Shown here piece by piece: positions 17,674-26,329 of a stretch of 40,268 nt of DNA (positions within the stretch are counted from its first letter, which is position 1; each line of letters opens with the position of its first letter). The stretch is taken from positions 1 through 40,268 of the forward strand of contig CAMJBT010000027.1 in NCBI GenBank assembly GCA_946403965.1, given 5' to 3'. The DNA comes from an uncultured Pseudobutyrivibrio sp. (GTDB lineage Bacteria; Bacillota; Clostridia; Lachnospirales; Lachnospiraceae). The translations under genes and the position numbers were made by a program. The notes beneath the pieces are model-generated. The model saw only the letters and a program-made list of their open reading frames with translations. It had not been told where the DNA came from and made no database searches.

Positions 17674-18654
17674 ATGAATATTAATCAAATAGCCAAGCTT
17701 GCAGGCGTATCTCCGGCAGCTGTATCCAGATATCTAAACAATGGATATCTCAGTGATGAAAAAAGACAGGCCATAGCAAAAGTAATAGAGGAAACAGGGT
17801 ATATTCCATCTACCCAGGCTCAAACCCTACGAACTAAGAAAACTAAAATTATCGGGGTCATTATCCCTAAAATAGATTCGGATTCCATTTCACAAGTCGT
17901 AGCTGGTATTGGTGAAGTATTAAATGAGAAAGGCTATAAAATGCTTTTAGCCAACACTGATAATCATGATGAAAAGGAAATAGAATTTATTAACACCTTC
18001 AAGCAGAATATAGTTGATGGTATCATACTGCTTGGAACAGTACTGACCCCTAAACACAAAAAAGCCCTGAAGGATTTAACAATCCCCTATGTTGTTCTCG
18101 GACAACAAACTGATATTTCCACCTGCATCTTCCATGATGACTACACAGCAGCATATGAATTGGCAGATTACATATTAAATAAAGGGCATAAAAATATAGG
18201 CTACATTGGCGTTAGCGAACAGGATATTGCTGTAGGTGTAAATAGAAAGGCAGGATTCCTTGACGCTTTAGAAGCCCATAATATCAAGCTTCCTGCAGCA
18301 TACATTAAAACTGGATCTTTTTACATGGATAATGGCTATGAAAATACTAAAGCTCTACTTAGTCAGCATAAAAATATTGATGCAATTCTATGTGCGACAG
18401 ATACTATAGCTTTAGGCGCCATTAAATACCTAAACGAAAACAAAATTAAAATCCCAGATGATATTGCTGTTGCTGGCTTCGGGGAAAGCAAGCCATCTTC
18501 TATTCTTTCCCCTAGCCTTACAACTGTGCATTTTTATTACAGAGAATGCGGAATTGAAGGAGCCACATTTTTGCTTAATAAAATAAACAATCCAGATATC
18601 CCTGATAAAGCAATGAAATTAGGCTTTGAAATCATAAAAAATCAATCAGTGTAA
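17674..18654 (+). CDS. scrR: LacI-family regulator of the sucrose locus
   Basis: 326 residues. The N-terminal helix-turn-helix and hinge (MNINQIAKLAGVSPAAVSR, then residues to about 60) are of LacI type; the rest is a periplasmic-binding-like sugar domain (IIGVIIPKI, DGIILLG, ATDTIALGAIKYL, VAGFGES). It is divergent from scrA-scrB, with three near-identical operators between them. Probable ligand is a fructose or sucrose phosphate; this is inferred from neighbours. TTAGGAG lies eight bases before the ATG. It ends before a strong terminator. Confidence 0.9.
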   Translation: MNINQIAKLAGVSPAAVSRYLNNGYLSDEKRQAIAKVIEETGYIPSTQAQTLRTKKTKIIGVIIPKIDSDSISQVVAGIGEVLNEKGYKMLLANTDNHDEKEIEFINTFKQNIVDGIILLGTVLTPKHKKALKDLTIPYVVLGQQTDISTCIFHDDYTAAYELADYILNKGHKNIGYIGVSEQDIAVGVNRKAGFLDALEAHNIKLPAAYIKTGSFYMDNGYENTKALLSQHKNIDAILCATDTIALGAIKYLNENKIKIPDDIAVAGFGESKPSSILSPSLTTVHFYYRECGIEGATFLLNKINNPDIPDKAMKLGFEIIKNQSV

Positions 18655-18684
18655 TTTTTTACTACCAGACCTTTATCTACAGTC

Positions 18685-18717
18685 AAGGACCCCGAAGTTA
18701 AACTTCGGGGTCCTTTT
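18685..18717. terminator. Strong bidirectional terminator after scrR
   Basis: A near-perfect 15-bp palindrome (18685-18699 with 18701-18715) with GACCCCGAAG arms and T residues after it. It serves scrR and the convergent lipoprotein gene. Confidence 0.92.
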
Positions 18718-18739
18718 AAATAATTATCCATCAATATAT

Positions 18740-20176
18740 TTAATTTTTTTCATCAGGTTTATTATCTGGCTTTTCTCCAGAAGGTGGTTCCTGAGCACCT
18801 TGCTTATTACCTGGGGCGTCCCCAGTTGGTGCCTGACCATCAGTTTTTTCACCATTGGGAGCCTCGCCATCTGGTTTCTCAGTTGGCGCTCCATCAGGCA
18901 TATTTCCATCACCATTACCGCTTGTGCTTACAAGTTCAATAGCTGCCCCTGAAGAACTAGAATTTTCAGTATAGGCTTTGCCATCAACATACAAAGCGTA
19001 ACCATTCAAATCAATAGAATCTGAATCACATGTAAGTGATGAAATGTATGAATCTCCTGTAAGCTTCCATGTAGAACCATCAGAAAGATCTACATAGACT
19101 TCACCAGCTTCAGCGTCAGAATTGATAGCTCCAGTATAGGAAGATCCATCCTGCAAATAAAGGTTTAAGGCAGAAACATCATCAACAATAATATCTCCAT
19201 CTATAATCTGATCTGTAGCATACAAATCAGCTTGTCCTCCATTGTTACCCTCGCTACCCCATCCAGCTGCTGAGGCTCTAAGAAATACACCATCGCCATT
19301 ATTGGTAATATCTACATTTTCTAGATTAATAGTAGCAACAGTGTTTGTTATGAAGAAGATATCCTCATTTTCATTTGTAAGACTACTATCTGTCATAGAG
19401 AAGCTAGCCACACCATCAGCTGCATCTCCAGACATTGACTGGTAAATCATAACAGCTTGATAGTAATCAGAATTATCGCTGTTTTTTGTGTTGTTATCCG
19501 CGTTTAATGTAACATTTTTCAGAGTTACGGAGTTGTTTCCTTCAACAACTACGCCTTGAGATGCAGTAGAAGTAAGGCTGGCATCTGATACTGTAATGTC
19601 TGCGGTTGAATAAATTACAGGTGAACCTGTGCCTGAAGTTTTGTAGGTTCCATCAGTTACGGTGACGGTTCCACCTCCACGATCAGATCTGATAGCAGCT
19701 GAAGAATTACCGCTGGTTTCAATAGTAAGATTGGAAGCATTCATTGTGCCACCGCCTGTAGTCATGAGTCCCCCTGAGCAATTTCCACTTGTTGTGATAG
19801 TTGAATCTGAAATATTTACTATTGTACCTTCACCATAACTAAATACAGCATTGGCATGAGTACCATTTGTATCTACCGCGATATCTTGAAGAGTAAGTGT
19901 TGCTGCATCTGTAGCAAAGATAGCAGAATTTTCACCATAGAAGTCAGCTTCATCTCCTTCACTTTCTCCTGTTTTAGTTACAGAAATGTTGCTATAGGAT
20001 TTTTCCTCACCTGAAACCTCAATTGCATGACCACCATCTTCATCATTTGTATAGTTTTCCGTAGCATCTACAGTCTCAGATGTTACCTCTGCTGTTTCAG
20101 TAGAACCACAACCTGCGAATATAACAGAGCCTGCAATTGTGCAGGCCATAACCTTTGATAATACTTTAGATTTCAT
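18740..20176 (-). CDS. Surface lipoprotein with beta-helix domain and Pro/Gly-rich tail
   Basis: 478 residues. N-terminal lipoprotein signal MKSKVLSKVMACTIAGSVIF then AGC, with Cys23 as the likely lipid site. From about residue 60 to 400 short beta-strand repeats rich in Ser, Thr, Asn and Asp (for example VTVTDGTYKTSG, ITVSDASLTSTASQG, VTLKNVTLNAD) suggest a right-handed beta-helix, as in polysaccharide-binding Cthe_2159-like and pectate-lyase-like proteins. The last 60 residues are rich in Pro, Gly, Asp and Lys (TEKPDGEAPNGEKTDG) and look like a spacer in the cell wall. AGGAGGG lies before the ATG. Carbohydrate or calcium binding is likely, enzyme activity unproven. Confidence 0.8.
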   Translation of the reverse strand: MKSKVLSKVMACTIAGSVIFAGCGSTETAEVTSETVDATENYTNDEDGGHAIEVSGEEKSYSNISVTKTGESEGDEADFYGENSAIFATDAATLTLQDIAVDTNGTHANAVFSYGEGTIVNISDSTITTSGNCSGGLMTTGGGTMNASNLTIETSGNSSAAIRSDRGGGTVTVTDGTYKTSGTGSPVIYSTADITVSDASLTSTASQGVVVEGNNSVTLKNVTLNADNNTKNSDNSDYYQAVMIYQSMSGDAADGVASFSMTDSSLTNENEDIFFITNTVATINLENVDITNNGDGVFLRASAAGWGSEGNNGGQADLYATDQIIDGDIIVDDVSALNLYLQDGSSYTGAINSDAEAGEVYVDLSDGSTWKLTGDSYISSLTCDSDSIDLNGYALYVDGKAYTENSSSSGAAIELVSTSGNGDGNMPDGAPTEKPDGEAPNGEKTDGQAPTGDAPGNKQGAQEPPSGEKPDNKPDEKN

Positions 20177-20281
20177 TTATCCCTCCTAAAATATATTATT
20201 GTAACAAAGTTTTTTGTTGTGAAAATAGGTTAACAATGAAATCTGAATAGTAGGTGAATGCTTACAAAAAATCTGGTGACG

Positions 20282-20313
20282 AAAAATAAAATATTCTTAC
20301 ACTAAAGTAAGGA
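20282..20313 (-). terminator. Weak hairpin with T-run after the FAH-family fragment
   Basis: TTCTTAC (20294-20300) and GTAAGGAA (20306-20313) pair imperfectly; on the minus strand a T-rich stretch follows. Confidence 0.5.
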
Positions 20314-20330
20314 ACTCTCAACATATTTTA

Positions 20331-20552
20331 TTACTTAATATTTACCTTATTAATTAAATCACCTATATTTTCAATACTACATTTTATAGTATCGCCAGGC
20401 TGCAGAAATTTTGGAGGATTAAATCCCATACCAACACCACCAGGTGTACCTGTTGCAATGACTGTTCCAAAATTCGTCTGCCAGTCACAGCATGTACCCG
20501 GCAATAACATCAATGTCTTTCCTGACAAATTCCCCATTTCATCAAATTGCAT
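20331..20552 (-). pseudogene. C-terminal fragment of a fumarylacetoacetate hydrolase family gene
   Basis: 73 residues. From residue 28 the sequence reads FGTVIATGTPGGVGMGFNPPK and then a PGDTIKCSIENIGDLINKV end, which is the usual C-terminus of the family. The first 27 residues do not match it well, and the metal-binding Glu-Glu-Asp part of an intact 250-300-residue enzyme is missing. Nevertheless AGGAGG lies eight bases before the ATG, so the fragment could be translated. It sits 180 bases from the tRNA-Leu gene, an integration hotspot, and may be debris of an older event. Confidence 0.72.
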
Positions 20553-20675
20553 TATTATGTCCTCCTAACGCCAAATTATATTCATAGATGCATATTACTA
20601 CTTTCAGTTTGTCATGTCTAACCACAAGAAGAAATTGTTTGAACGCTCCAGCCTATAAACTATTCTAAATAGGCC

Positions 20676-20704
20676 TTGACTAAAAAACTATTACATGATA
20701 ATAT
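20676..20704 (+). promoter_or_regulatory. Promoter of tRNA-Leu
   Basis: -35 TTGACT (20676-20681), 17-base spacer, -10 TAATAT (20699-20704), about 28 bases before the mature tRNA. Confidence 0.82.
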
Positions 20705-20732
20705 CTATTTCGTTGTGTAAGTTATACAGCTT

Positions 20733-20817
20733 GCGGAAGTGTCGGAACTGGCAGACGAGCAAGACTAAGGATCTTGTGCTCATTGCGAGCGTGCGGGTTC
20801 AAGTCCCGCCTTCCGCA
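20733..20817 (+). tRNA. tRNA-Leu, anticodon AAG
   Basis: 85 bases. Acceptor arms GCGGAAG and CTTCCGC pair fully, discriminator A; anticodon stem CAAGA/TCTTG holds loop CTAAGGA with anticodon AAG; a long variable arm (GCTC/GAGC) and T arm GCGGG-TTCAAGT-CCCGC follow. The 3' half, from 20797 on, is the attachment site of the integrated element, so its end is now supplied by the element's attL copy. Confidence 0.92.
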
Positions 20818-20819
20818 TT
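20797..20819 (+). other. attL: 23-bp attachment repeat in the tRNA 3' end
   Basis: The 23 bases from the T loop through the acceptor end (beginning GTTCAAGTCCC, ending TTCCGCATT) recur exactly at 38102-38124 without the rest of the tRNA. This is the usual sign of tRNA-targeted integration. Confidence 0.93.
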
Positions 20820-20829
20820 CGGTTAAGAG

Positions 20830-20872
20830 GCCTAGAAACATTGAGAAATCAATGTTTCTGGGCTTTCTTTTT
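20830..20872 (+). terminator. Terminator brought by the element for the tRNA
   Basis: GCCTAGAAACATTGA (20830-20844) pairs with TCAATGTTTCTGGGC (20849-20863), then a T-rich run. It replaces the native terminator, which now lies after attR. The amber-readthrough frame of the integrase ends inside it. Confidence 0.88.
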
Positions 20873-20987
20873 GGGAAAAAGGGATAATTTTGAGGGGTTC
20901 CCTAAGGGTTCCCTCGCTGCTATCATCCTGTGAGTCCAGTAAATCTCTTACATTTTCTAAGTAGTCTTTCTTTGCAAAGCTGTAGAA

Positions 20988-22259
20988 CTACAAGTTGGTC
21001 TGAATTGAATGTCCTAACATTGCTGCTCTATCTGCAACAGAAATCCCCGTTGGTAAAAGTACATTTGAATCAAGTGACATTCTAAGAGCATGGTTGTTGG
21101 TTACATGGAAACCTTTTGACTGACATAATCGTCTGAGGAAAGTTTCGTATGCATCCTTCTTAATCCAGTCACCATCTTCATGGCAGAAAATGAATTCTGA
21201 ATCAATTCCAAGAGCATCCTGCTTATCTTTTATTTCAAGAAGTAAGTTCTTAATTTTCCTAGTAAGTGGAAACTCTCTACCATCCTGAGAAATGCCTTTC
21301 TCATTCTTTGTACAAGTGTCATAGTAATAAACTTTTTGTCCGTTCTCTTTAACTGAAAGCTGCTGTGCATGGATATGAATAGATGTAGCTAAAATATCCT
21401 CCCATTTGAGGGCACAGAGTTCACCAACACGGACACCTGTTTCAATAGCAAAAAGCGCTGCATAGCCATTAATATAATAGCTTCCCCATTTCTTCTTAGT
21501 CATACGATATCTTATTTCATCTTTGATTATATCGATTTCCTCTGGGGAAAGAATCTTATCCTCTGGCTTAGCTTTTCTGGTATCGCAGGACTTCATATAA
21601 GGCTTGTTTTTAATCATCTCCACAGGATTAGTAGAAATAATCTTGTGGGCATAAGCATAGCCAAATATGAGGTTAAGAATACCTTTGTAGCTAAAGAATG
21701 CCTTTTGCTTTGGATGTTCTCTATTGACCCATTCCTGAGTGTATTGCTTAAGGATTAAGTCATTGACATTTCTGATATCCTTTGAGGCAAGCTCTTTTGA
21801 AATATAGTGTTTAAAATCAACTCTATTCTTTGCGAGAGTGTTTGCCTTCGGATTCTCTGTCACTTCTTTTTCATGCAATGCAGCATTGAAAACAGATTCA
21901 ATAGAGTAATCCCTGATACCTGTTGTGTAATATGCAAAAAGCTTTTCCATAAGGCCATCATAGGTGACAGCTTTTATCTTTTTACCATCAGGCATCTTGG
22001 TGCTGTAATAATCTTTGGGATTATTAGGCGTTGGCTCGTGATGGGCTATCGAACGAGGTAACCCATCAGCCGTAACATGACTGTTTAGTACCAGTCTGTC
22101 ACGTATAGCTTGTTCTTTTTTTGATATCAATTCTAATTCATTTCTGACACCGTCTGCGTCTATAATACCCAAGGAGTGCTGTACATTCAAGAACTCCCTT
22201 TGGCTTTCAAGTGATTTACGTGCTTTAAAAACTTCTAATACATCTACATTATTTCCCAT
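20988..22259 (-). CDS. int: Tyrosine recombinase / integrase, interrupted by an amber codon before the catalytic Tyr
   Basis: Excises and inserts the element at tRNA-Leu. 423 residues to the TAG at 20988-20990. An N-terminal arm-binding and SAM-like domain (about residues 70-240) precedes the catalytic domain: box I Arg in ETGVRVGELCALKW, box II in HALRMSLDS (His-x-x-Arg), and LGHSIQTNL. After the TAG the frame continues FYSFAKKDYLENV for 51 codons to a stop at 20832, and the Tyr at 20982-20984 is nine residues after the LGH His, exactly where the nucleophile belongs. Without readthrough the protein is inactive. The same TAG is in the second copy at 30076-30078. GGAGGG lies before the ATG; the gene ends beside attL as usual. 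Confidence 0.9.
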   Translation of the reverse strand: MGNNVDVLEVFKARKSLESQREFLNVQHSLGIIDADGVRNELELISKKEQAIRDRLVLNSHVTADGLPRSIAHHEPTPNNPKDYYSTKMPDGKKIKAVTYDGLMEKLFAYYTTGIRDYSIESVFNAALHEKEVTENPKANTLAKNRVDFKHYISKELASKDIRNVNDLILKQYTQEWVNREHPKQKAFFSYKGILNLIFGYAYAHKIISTNPVEMIKNKPYMKSCDTRKAKPEDKILSPEEIDIIKDEIRYRMTKKKWGSYYINGYAALFAIETGVRVGELCALKWEDILATSIHIHAQQLSVKENGQKVYYYDTCTKNEKGISQDGREFPLTRKIKNLLLEIKDKQDALGIDSEFIFCHEDGDWIKKDAYETFLRRLCQSKGFHVTNNHALRMSLDSNVLLPTGISVADRAAMLGHSIQTNL

Positions 22260-22278
22260 ATTCCCTCCAAATAAAAAA

Positions 22279-22312
22279 GCACCTGGTAAGGAAAACTCCT
22301 TATCAAGTGCTG
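22279..22312 (-). terminator. Hairpin with T-run in the integrase leader
   Basis: AGCACCTGGTAAGGA (22279-22293) pairs with TCCTTATCAAGTGCT (22298-22312) with two mismatches, followed on the minus strand by six T. It sits just 12 bases before the integrase ribosome site, so it can act as an attenuator that keeps helicase-operon transcripts out of int. Confidence 0.75.
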
Positions 22313-22346
22313 TGAAATGTTTATAGTTACTGGCTACCCGAATGCA

Positions 22347-22376
22347 TAAAAAAGACAGCCCGATAAAGGCTGCCTG
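22347..22376 (-). terminator. Terminator after the helicase gene
   Basis: GACAGCC and GGCTGCC arms (22354-22360 and 22368-22374) with a T-run on the minus strand (22347-22353). Second of two stacked terminators between the primase operon and int. Confidence 0.8.
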
Positions 22377-22389
22377 GTAAGGTGAAACT

Positions 22390-22487
22390 GTGTAAACTGT
22401 AAACAGGTTATTTTAAAACTTTTATTTTCTTATATAGATTTTTATACGTTTTCATCTATTTACTGTTTAACTGTTTACACTGTTTAC
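22390..22487. repeat. CTGTTTAC repeat array, two inverted and three direct copies
   Basis: GTAAACTG and GTAAACAG at 22392-22406, then CTGTTTA/CTGTTTAC at 22463-22469, 22471-22478 and 22480-22487. The two clusters can pair into a stem with one bulge. Could be iterons for helicase-primase replication, a directionality-factor site, or part of a terminator. An AT-rich stretch of 55 bases lies between them. Confidence 0.55.
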
Positions 22488-22493
22488 AAATAT

Positions 22494-23888
22494 CTAATCA
22501 ATAAATGGATTTTCATTTTCATCAATATCAGGTTCAAAGTCTGGTGGATTGATTCTTCTCCAGGCTCTTTGTGTTCCATATTCTTTAAATCTATGGCTTG
22601 TCAGCTTTGCGTAGTCGTTCATTTTTTGATCCATGATTTCTGATATTGCGTTTGATTCCCATTGAGCTGCTGTTTCATAGGCTGCATGATTAAGAGCTTC
22701 GAGAAAAAGCATTCTAATGCAGACATATTCTGGTTTCTTTTCATCAAGATAGTTCCTTATTGCTGTTTCTATTGGGTCTTCAGGCGAATATCTTTCCTGT
22801 GTCTTTAAAAGCTCGTCATTTAGCTCCTTAGGAAGCGTAAGGGAATAATCGCCTGATTGATAGATGACCATAATTTCAGCCCATAGCTGTTCGATATAAG
22901 CTCTAGAATGAGCTTCATTATCAAGGATGTGGCACTCAGCGTTTTCCATGTGAACTTCAATAGGAAGAAATCGTCGGTTTCCTGATTTATCCATAGGAAG
23001 GAACTGTGATTTATTTGATGTTCCAGCAAATACACACTGTCTTGGATGGTCTACTGCATACTTATCATATGGGGCTCTGTAATTATCGTATTGACGACTT
23101 ACAAATGACTTTGTTTCTTCAACCATCTTTGAATTCAATACGGCAAGCATTTCGGGCATTTCTATAATCCAGTGCCCTTGTAAGCGCTGAAATGCTCTGT
23201 CATCATCAAGTCTTTTGATATCATCAGAGAAGTAAATATCATCCATTGCCAAGAATCTCAGGAAAGTGGATTTACCTGCACCTTGTCCTCCTACCAGGCA
23301 AAGCATAAGCTCAAACTTTTTACCTGGTTCAAAGACTCTAGCAATAGCGCCAAGCATAAACACCTTAAGTGACTCTGTAGCAAGCTTTGTTTTTTCAACT
23401 CCTAAGAAATAGTGAAGCGCATCACCTATGCGACTTTTTCCATCCCATTTAAGAGATAGAAGCTTCTCTCTGATAGGATGATATCTATTTTCCTTTCCAA
23501 CAACTCTGACAGCTCGCTCAATCATTTTGTCGTTCTTAAGGTGATACATTGTTTCAAGATAAGTTATGATGTTATCTAAATCTGTATCGGAAAAGCTGGG
23601 GGATTCCCTATGCCAGCCTAAGTCTTTGCATATATCATATTTCTGACTGAGTTCATTGAACTTAATAGCACCTTTCAATACTGGATCATTTCTAAGAGCG
23701 TACTGGCAGTTGTAATTGCTTTGCAGTACCTTTCCTTTTTCATCAACCTCAAGCATTGAAGCTACATCATTGCCTTCATCCTTATCAGGCGGTGTGATTT
23801 TGTAGCCCTCGCTTTCAAGTATTGTTGTTATCATTTTGTAGCTATCGTCTGATAGATTAGTTGAGTTCTTCATTTCTTCTCTTAACAT
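22494..23888 (-). CDS. VirE-type helicase / virulence-associated E family protein
   Basis: 464 residues. P-loop ATPase with Walker [17 protein letters not shown] near residue 210 and acidic motif [10 protein letters not shown] near 255, then [27 protein letters not shown], which is the family hallmark. Such proteins act with a CHC2 primase in replication of integrative elements and phage satellites. ATG at 23888 chosen: AAAGGAGA lies nine bases upstream, while the TTG at 23894 is too near it. It overlaps the primase gene by 32 bases. Ends in TAG, so amber is a normal stop in this element. Confidence 0.88.
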   Translation of the reverse strand: MLREEMKNSTNLSDDSYKMITTILESEGYKITPPDKDEGNDVASMLEVDEKGKVLQSNYNCQYALRNDPVLKGAIKFNELSQKYDICKDLGWHRESPSFSDTDLDNIITYLETMYHLKNDKMIERAVRVVGKENRYHPIREKLLSLKWDGKSRIGDALHYFLGVEKTKLATESLKVFMLGAIARVFEPGKKFELMLCLVGGQGAGKSTFLRFLAMDDIYFSDDIKRLDDDRAFQRLQGHWIIEMPEMLAVLNSKMVEETKSFVSRQYDNYRAPYDKYAVDHPRQCVFAGTSNKSQFLPMDKSGNRRFLPIEVHMENAECHILDNEAHSRAYIEQLWAEIMVIYQSGDYSLTLPKELNDELLKTQERYSPEDPIETAIRNYLDEKKPEYVCIRMLFLEALNHAAYETAAQWESNAISEIMDQKMNDYAKLTSHRFKEYGTQRAWRRINPPDFEPDIDENENPFID

Positions 23889-24474
23889 TCTCAATCTCTC
23901 CTTTGTAAGTGTTTATAAAATCAATCTGCTCATCTCGGTAACCGAAAGTAAGCTCGTCAATCATCCAGTCGATACGGTCTAGATTCATGAGAGCTTCTTC
24001 AAAAAGCGGATGGCAGTTATCTAAGCCTTGCTCCATTGTTGGAGCATAGTTTTGTTTGAACATACGAATCTTTTCTCTATATTCATGCAAAGAAAAAAGA
24101 GCATCTCGGACATATAAGTCGAATGCTCTTTGAATCTGATATTCATTATTCTTTTGTAGGATAATTGGATTTTGTTTAGGTGGCTTTGACGATTGCTTAT
24201 GTGGTGATAAAACTCCGCAGTCTATGCCAAAATCATTTGCAATTTTAGTAGCTGCAGCAAGTGGTGGCAGACTAAAAAGTTTTCCAACGAAATCAACCAC
24301 ATCACCAGTAGCACCACATCCAAAGCAGTAGTATCTGATATCCACCTTAAGACTTGGTGTCTTATCATTGTGAAATGGACATTGGCACAATCCATTTCTG
24401 TTTGGATTCATTCCATAAAAAATGGCTGCATCCTTCACAGATACAGCCGACTTAACTTCTTTAAAAATATTCAA
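23857..24474 (-). CDS. CHC2 zinc-finger primase-like protein
   Basis: 205 residues. The zinc finger is clear in the first 65: [11 protein letters not shown] then [16 protein letters not shown], giving Cys-His-Cys-Cys. After this a helical region follows with no visible TOPRIM catalytic domain, so it is the DNA-reading half of a primase, or a loader, working with the VirE-type helicase encoded next to it. The C-terminus is charged and helical. It starts 13 bases after the relaxase stop. Confidence 0.85.
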   Translation of the reverse strand: MNIFKEVKSAVSVKDAAIFYGMNPNRNGLCQCPFHNDKTPSLKVDIRYYCFGCGATGDVVDFVGKLFSLPPLAAATKIANDFGIDCGVLSPHKQSSKPPKQNPIILQKNNEYQIQRAFDLYVRDALFSLHEYREKIRMFKQNYAPTMEQGLDNCHPLFEEALMNLDRIDWMIDELTFGYRDEQIDFINTYKGEIENVKRRNEELN

Positions 24475-24487
24475 TTTTAAGTCCCCC

Positions 24488-25969
24488 TTATCTTTCTATA
24501 TCGCGATTACGTTTTCTTGTTGCAACGTGAACATCTTCTTGTTGCATTCTCATCATTTCTTCTGCCATCTTTTTAATCTGATATGCCTGAACAGCCGTAT
24601 CATGGCATTTGTCGTAGACAAGCTCAATATCAATTCTTCTTTTTTCAAGAGCTACCAATTCATTCTTTAACACTGACCAATTAGGCTTTTGACCACACCA
24701 AAAGTTATCAAGCATTCGTTTGGCTAAGTGGTATTGATTCAATTCATTGCTGTGCTCGTCTTTATATTTCTGCTGATTTCTCTGTAACTTGAAACCGAAT
24801 TTCTTGTCATAAACAGGCTTGTACTTTTTGTACATTTCCAGATATCTAAAAGCTTTTTTAATATCTTTAATTCGATCATCTATGTGTGAAATATCTGTTG
24901 ATAATTCATCTGAATCTCTGTAGGCTTTACGAACAAAACGTGTTAGTCCTTCCATGGATGAAATATTGTTTTGAGTCAGAAATAGAATTGTCTTCGCATG
25001 AGCTTTTAAATTTTTAGTTTTGCCTTTTCTGCTCCAAGCATTGTCATTTCGCTTGCTATAGTAATCGTTAACAAGCTCTCCAAGTGAAGGAACATAAATC
25101 TTTTGCTTATGACAGCTTTTCAAGAAATCAGAAAGCCATTCAAATAAATCCTGTAGGTTAGTTGATAGCTTTGTAATCATTTCATTGAATGCTTTTATCC
25201 TTCGATTCTCGTCACCGATTTCAGTCCTTATGCCTTTTGCTTCCATAGCTCTAACGTGTGGGCCTTCATGAACTGTAGGAAGAATATCAAGCCCTTGTTC
25301 TGCGTAAGAACGATTATCAATTCTGCAACTAAGCCCTTTGTCCTCAAAAGCTTTATTAAAGATATCTGCATAGGCTTTTCTCCAGGCATTTAGCTTCTCA
25401 GGTGAACCCCAGTCTGTTGTTGGGACCGCATTGAAAGCATATTTACCATTTGGCTTTTTTATACGTTCACCATTTTCATCAAGGAGATATTCTCGCCTTT
25501 GCTTTTCTCCCCAGGTTCCATCTTTATTGAGTGGTCTGATAGGAATTAACATGTGTACATGAGGATTAGGGATGCCACCATCTCTATCAGGGTTATGAAC
25601 AGCGTAGTCTACAATCATTCCTTTTGCTAGGAAGTTTTCTTTTATAAATCGTTGAGCTAACTCAAGATTTTCTTCATAGGTTAATTCATTTTGAAGAGCA
25701 AAATTGAAATTGTAGCAAAGCTGGGCTTTTGGATGCTTTTCGATTCTTTCGATTTCGTTGAAAAGTGTTTCTCGGTCACGAAGTCTTTCAGGTGCATAGT
25801 CGGGAAGCAAAAGCTCTTTGAAAAGGACTCCTTCCTTTTTTGTGTAGTCATGAATCTTTCCATAGTAATCATCATGAATCCTCTCGCCTGTGATGTAAGC
25901 ATCAGCTGCAGTAGCACTTTGGCCTTTACCACGACTGACCTGTGTAACATGAAAATGATATAGGGCCAT
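24488..25969 (-). CDS. MobA/MobL-family relaxase (MOBQ type)
   Basis: 493 residues. Nicks oriT and carries the strand into a recipient. N-terminus [19 protein letters not shown] is the usual start, with the acceptor Tyr likely Tyr4 or in [11 protein letters not shown]; the metal site is HVHMLIPI near residue 140 in NPHVH. Conserved [20 protein letters not shown] follows. The C-terminal 250 residues are basic and helical, with no helicase or primase motif. It starts directly after the DUF3847-like gene (stop at 25970-25972), so the two are co-translated. oriT lies 470 bases upstream. Confidence 0.92.
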   Translation of the reverse strand: MALYHFHVTQVSRGKGQSATAADAYITGERIHDDYYGKIHDYTKKEGVLFKELLLPDYAPERLRDRETLFNEIERIEKHPKAQLCYNFNFALQNELTYEENLELAQRFIKENFLAKGMIVDYAVHNPDRDGGIPNPHVHMLIPIRPLNKDGTWGEKQRREYLLDENGERIKKPNGKYAFNAVPTTDWGSPEKLNAWRKAYADIFNKAFEDKGLSCRIDNRSYAEQGLDILPTVHEGPHVRAMEAKGIRTEIGDENRRIKAFNEMITKLSTNLQDLFEWLSDFLKSCHKQKIYVPSLGELVNDYYSKRNDNAWSRKGKTKNLKAHAKTILFLTQNNISSMEGLTRFVRKAYRDSDELSTDISHIDDRIKDIKKAFRYLEMYKKYKPVYDKKFGFKLQRNQQKYKDEHSNELNQYHLAKRMLDNFWCGQKPNWSVLKNELVALEKRRIDIELVYDKCHDTAVQAYQIKKMAEEMMRMQQEDVHVATRKRNRDIER

Positions 25970-26329
25970 TTAGTATTCCTCCTTTACCTTGCAGATGAGT
26001 TCTACAACTTTTTTCTTAATAGCTGGAATAGAAAAAAGAGCATCACATAATGCCATGAATTGGATATCTGTTAGCTCTTTTGTTTCTGGGAGCAATGACT
26101 CTATGTGACCTGCCCTGGTGCAAAGTCTGTGAGTTCTTCGTTTACGTTCCTGTTTACTTTGTTGCTTAGCTTTGTTCTCGAGCCTTGTGAGTTCGTGCTG
26201 AAATCGCTCACATCTTTTAATTGATTTTTCATAAGATGTAGTAGCTTTCTCTAAATCTCTTCTTGCTTTTGCAAGCTTTGGCGGAGTAACGAAAGTGTTA
26301 GCTTCTTCCTGTTCAGTTTGTTTTTCCAT
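25970..26329 (-). CDS. DUF3847-like mobilization accessory protein
   Basis: 119 residues, basic, with a predicted coiled coil (about residues 18-65, RRDLEKATTSYEKSIKRCER). It ends in a compact domain with RTHRLCTRAGHIESLLPET, the pattern of DUF3847 proteins that accompany MobA/MobL relaxases. Probably an oriT-binding accessory factor. First gene of the mobilization-primase-helicase operon, immediately next to oriT; AAAGGAG lies before the ATG. Confidence 0.8.
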   Translation of the reverse strand: MEKQTEQEEANTFVTPPKLAKARRDLEKATTSYEKSIKRCERFQHELTRLENKAKQQSKQERKRRTHRLCTRAGHIESLLPETKELTDIQFMALCDALFSIPAIKKKVVELICKVKEEY

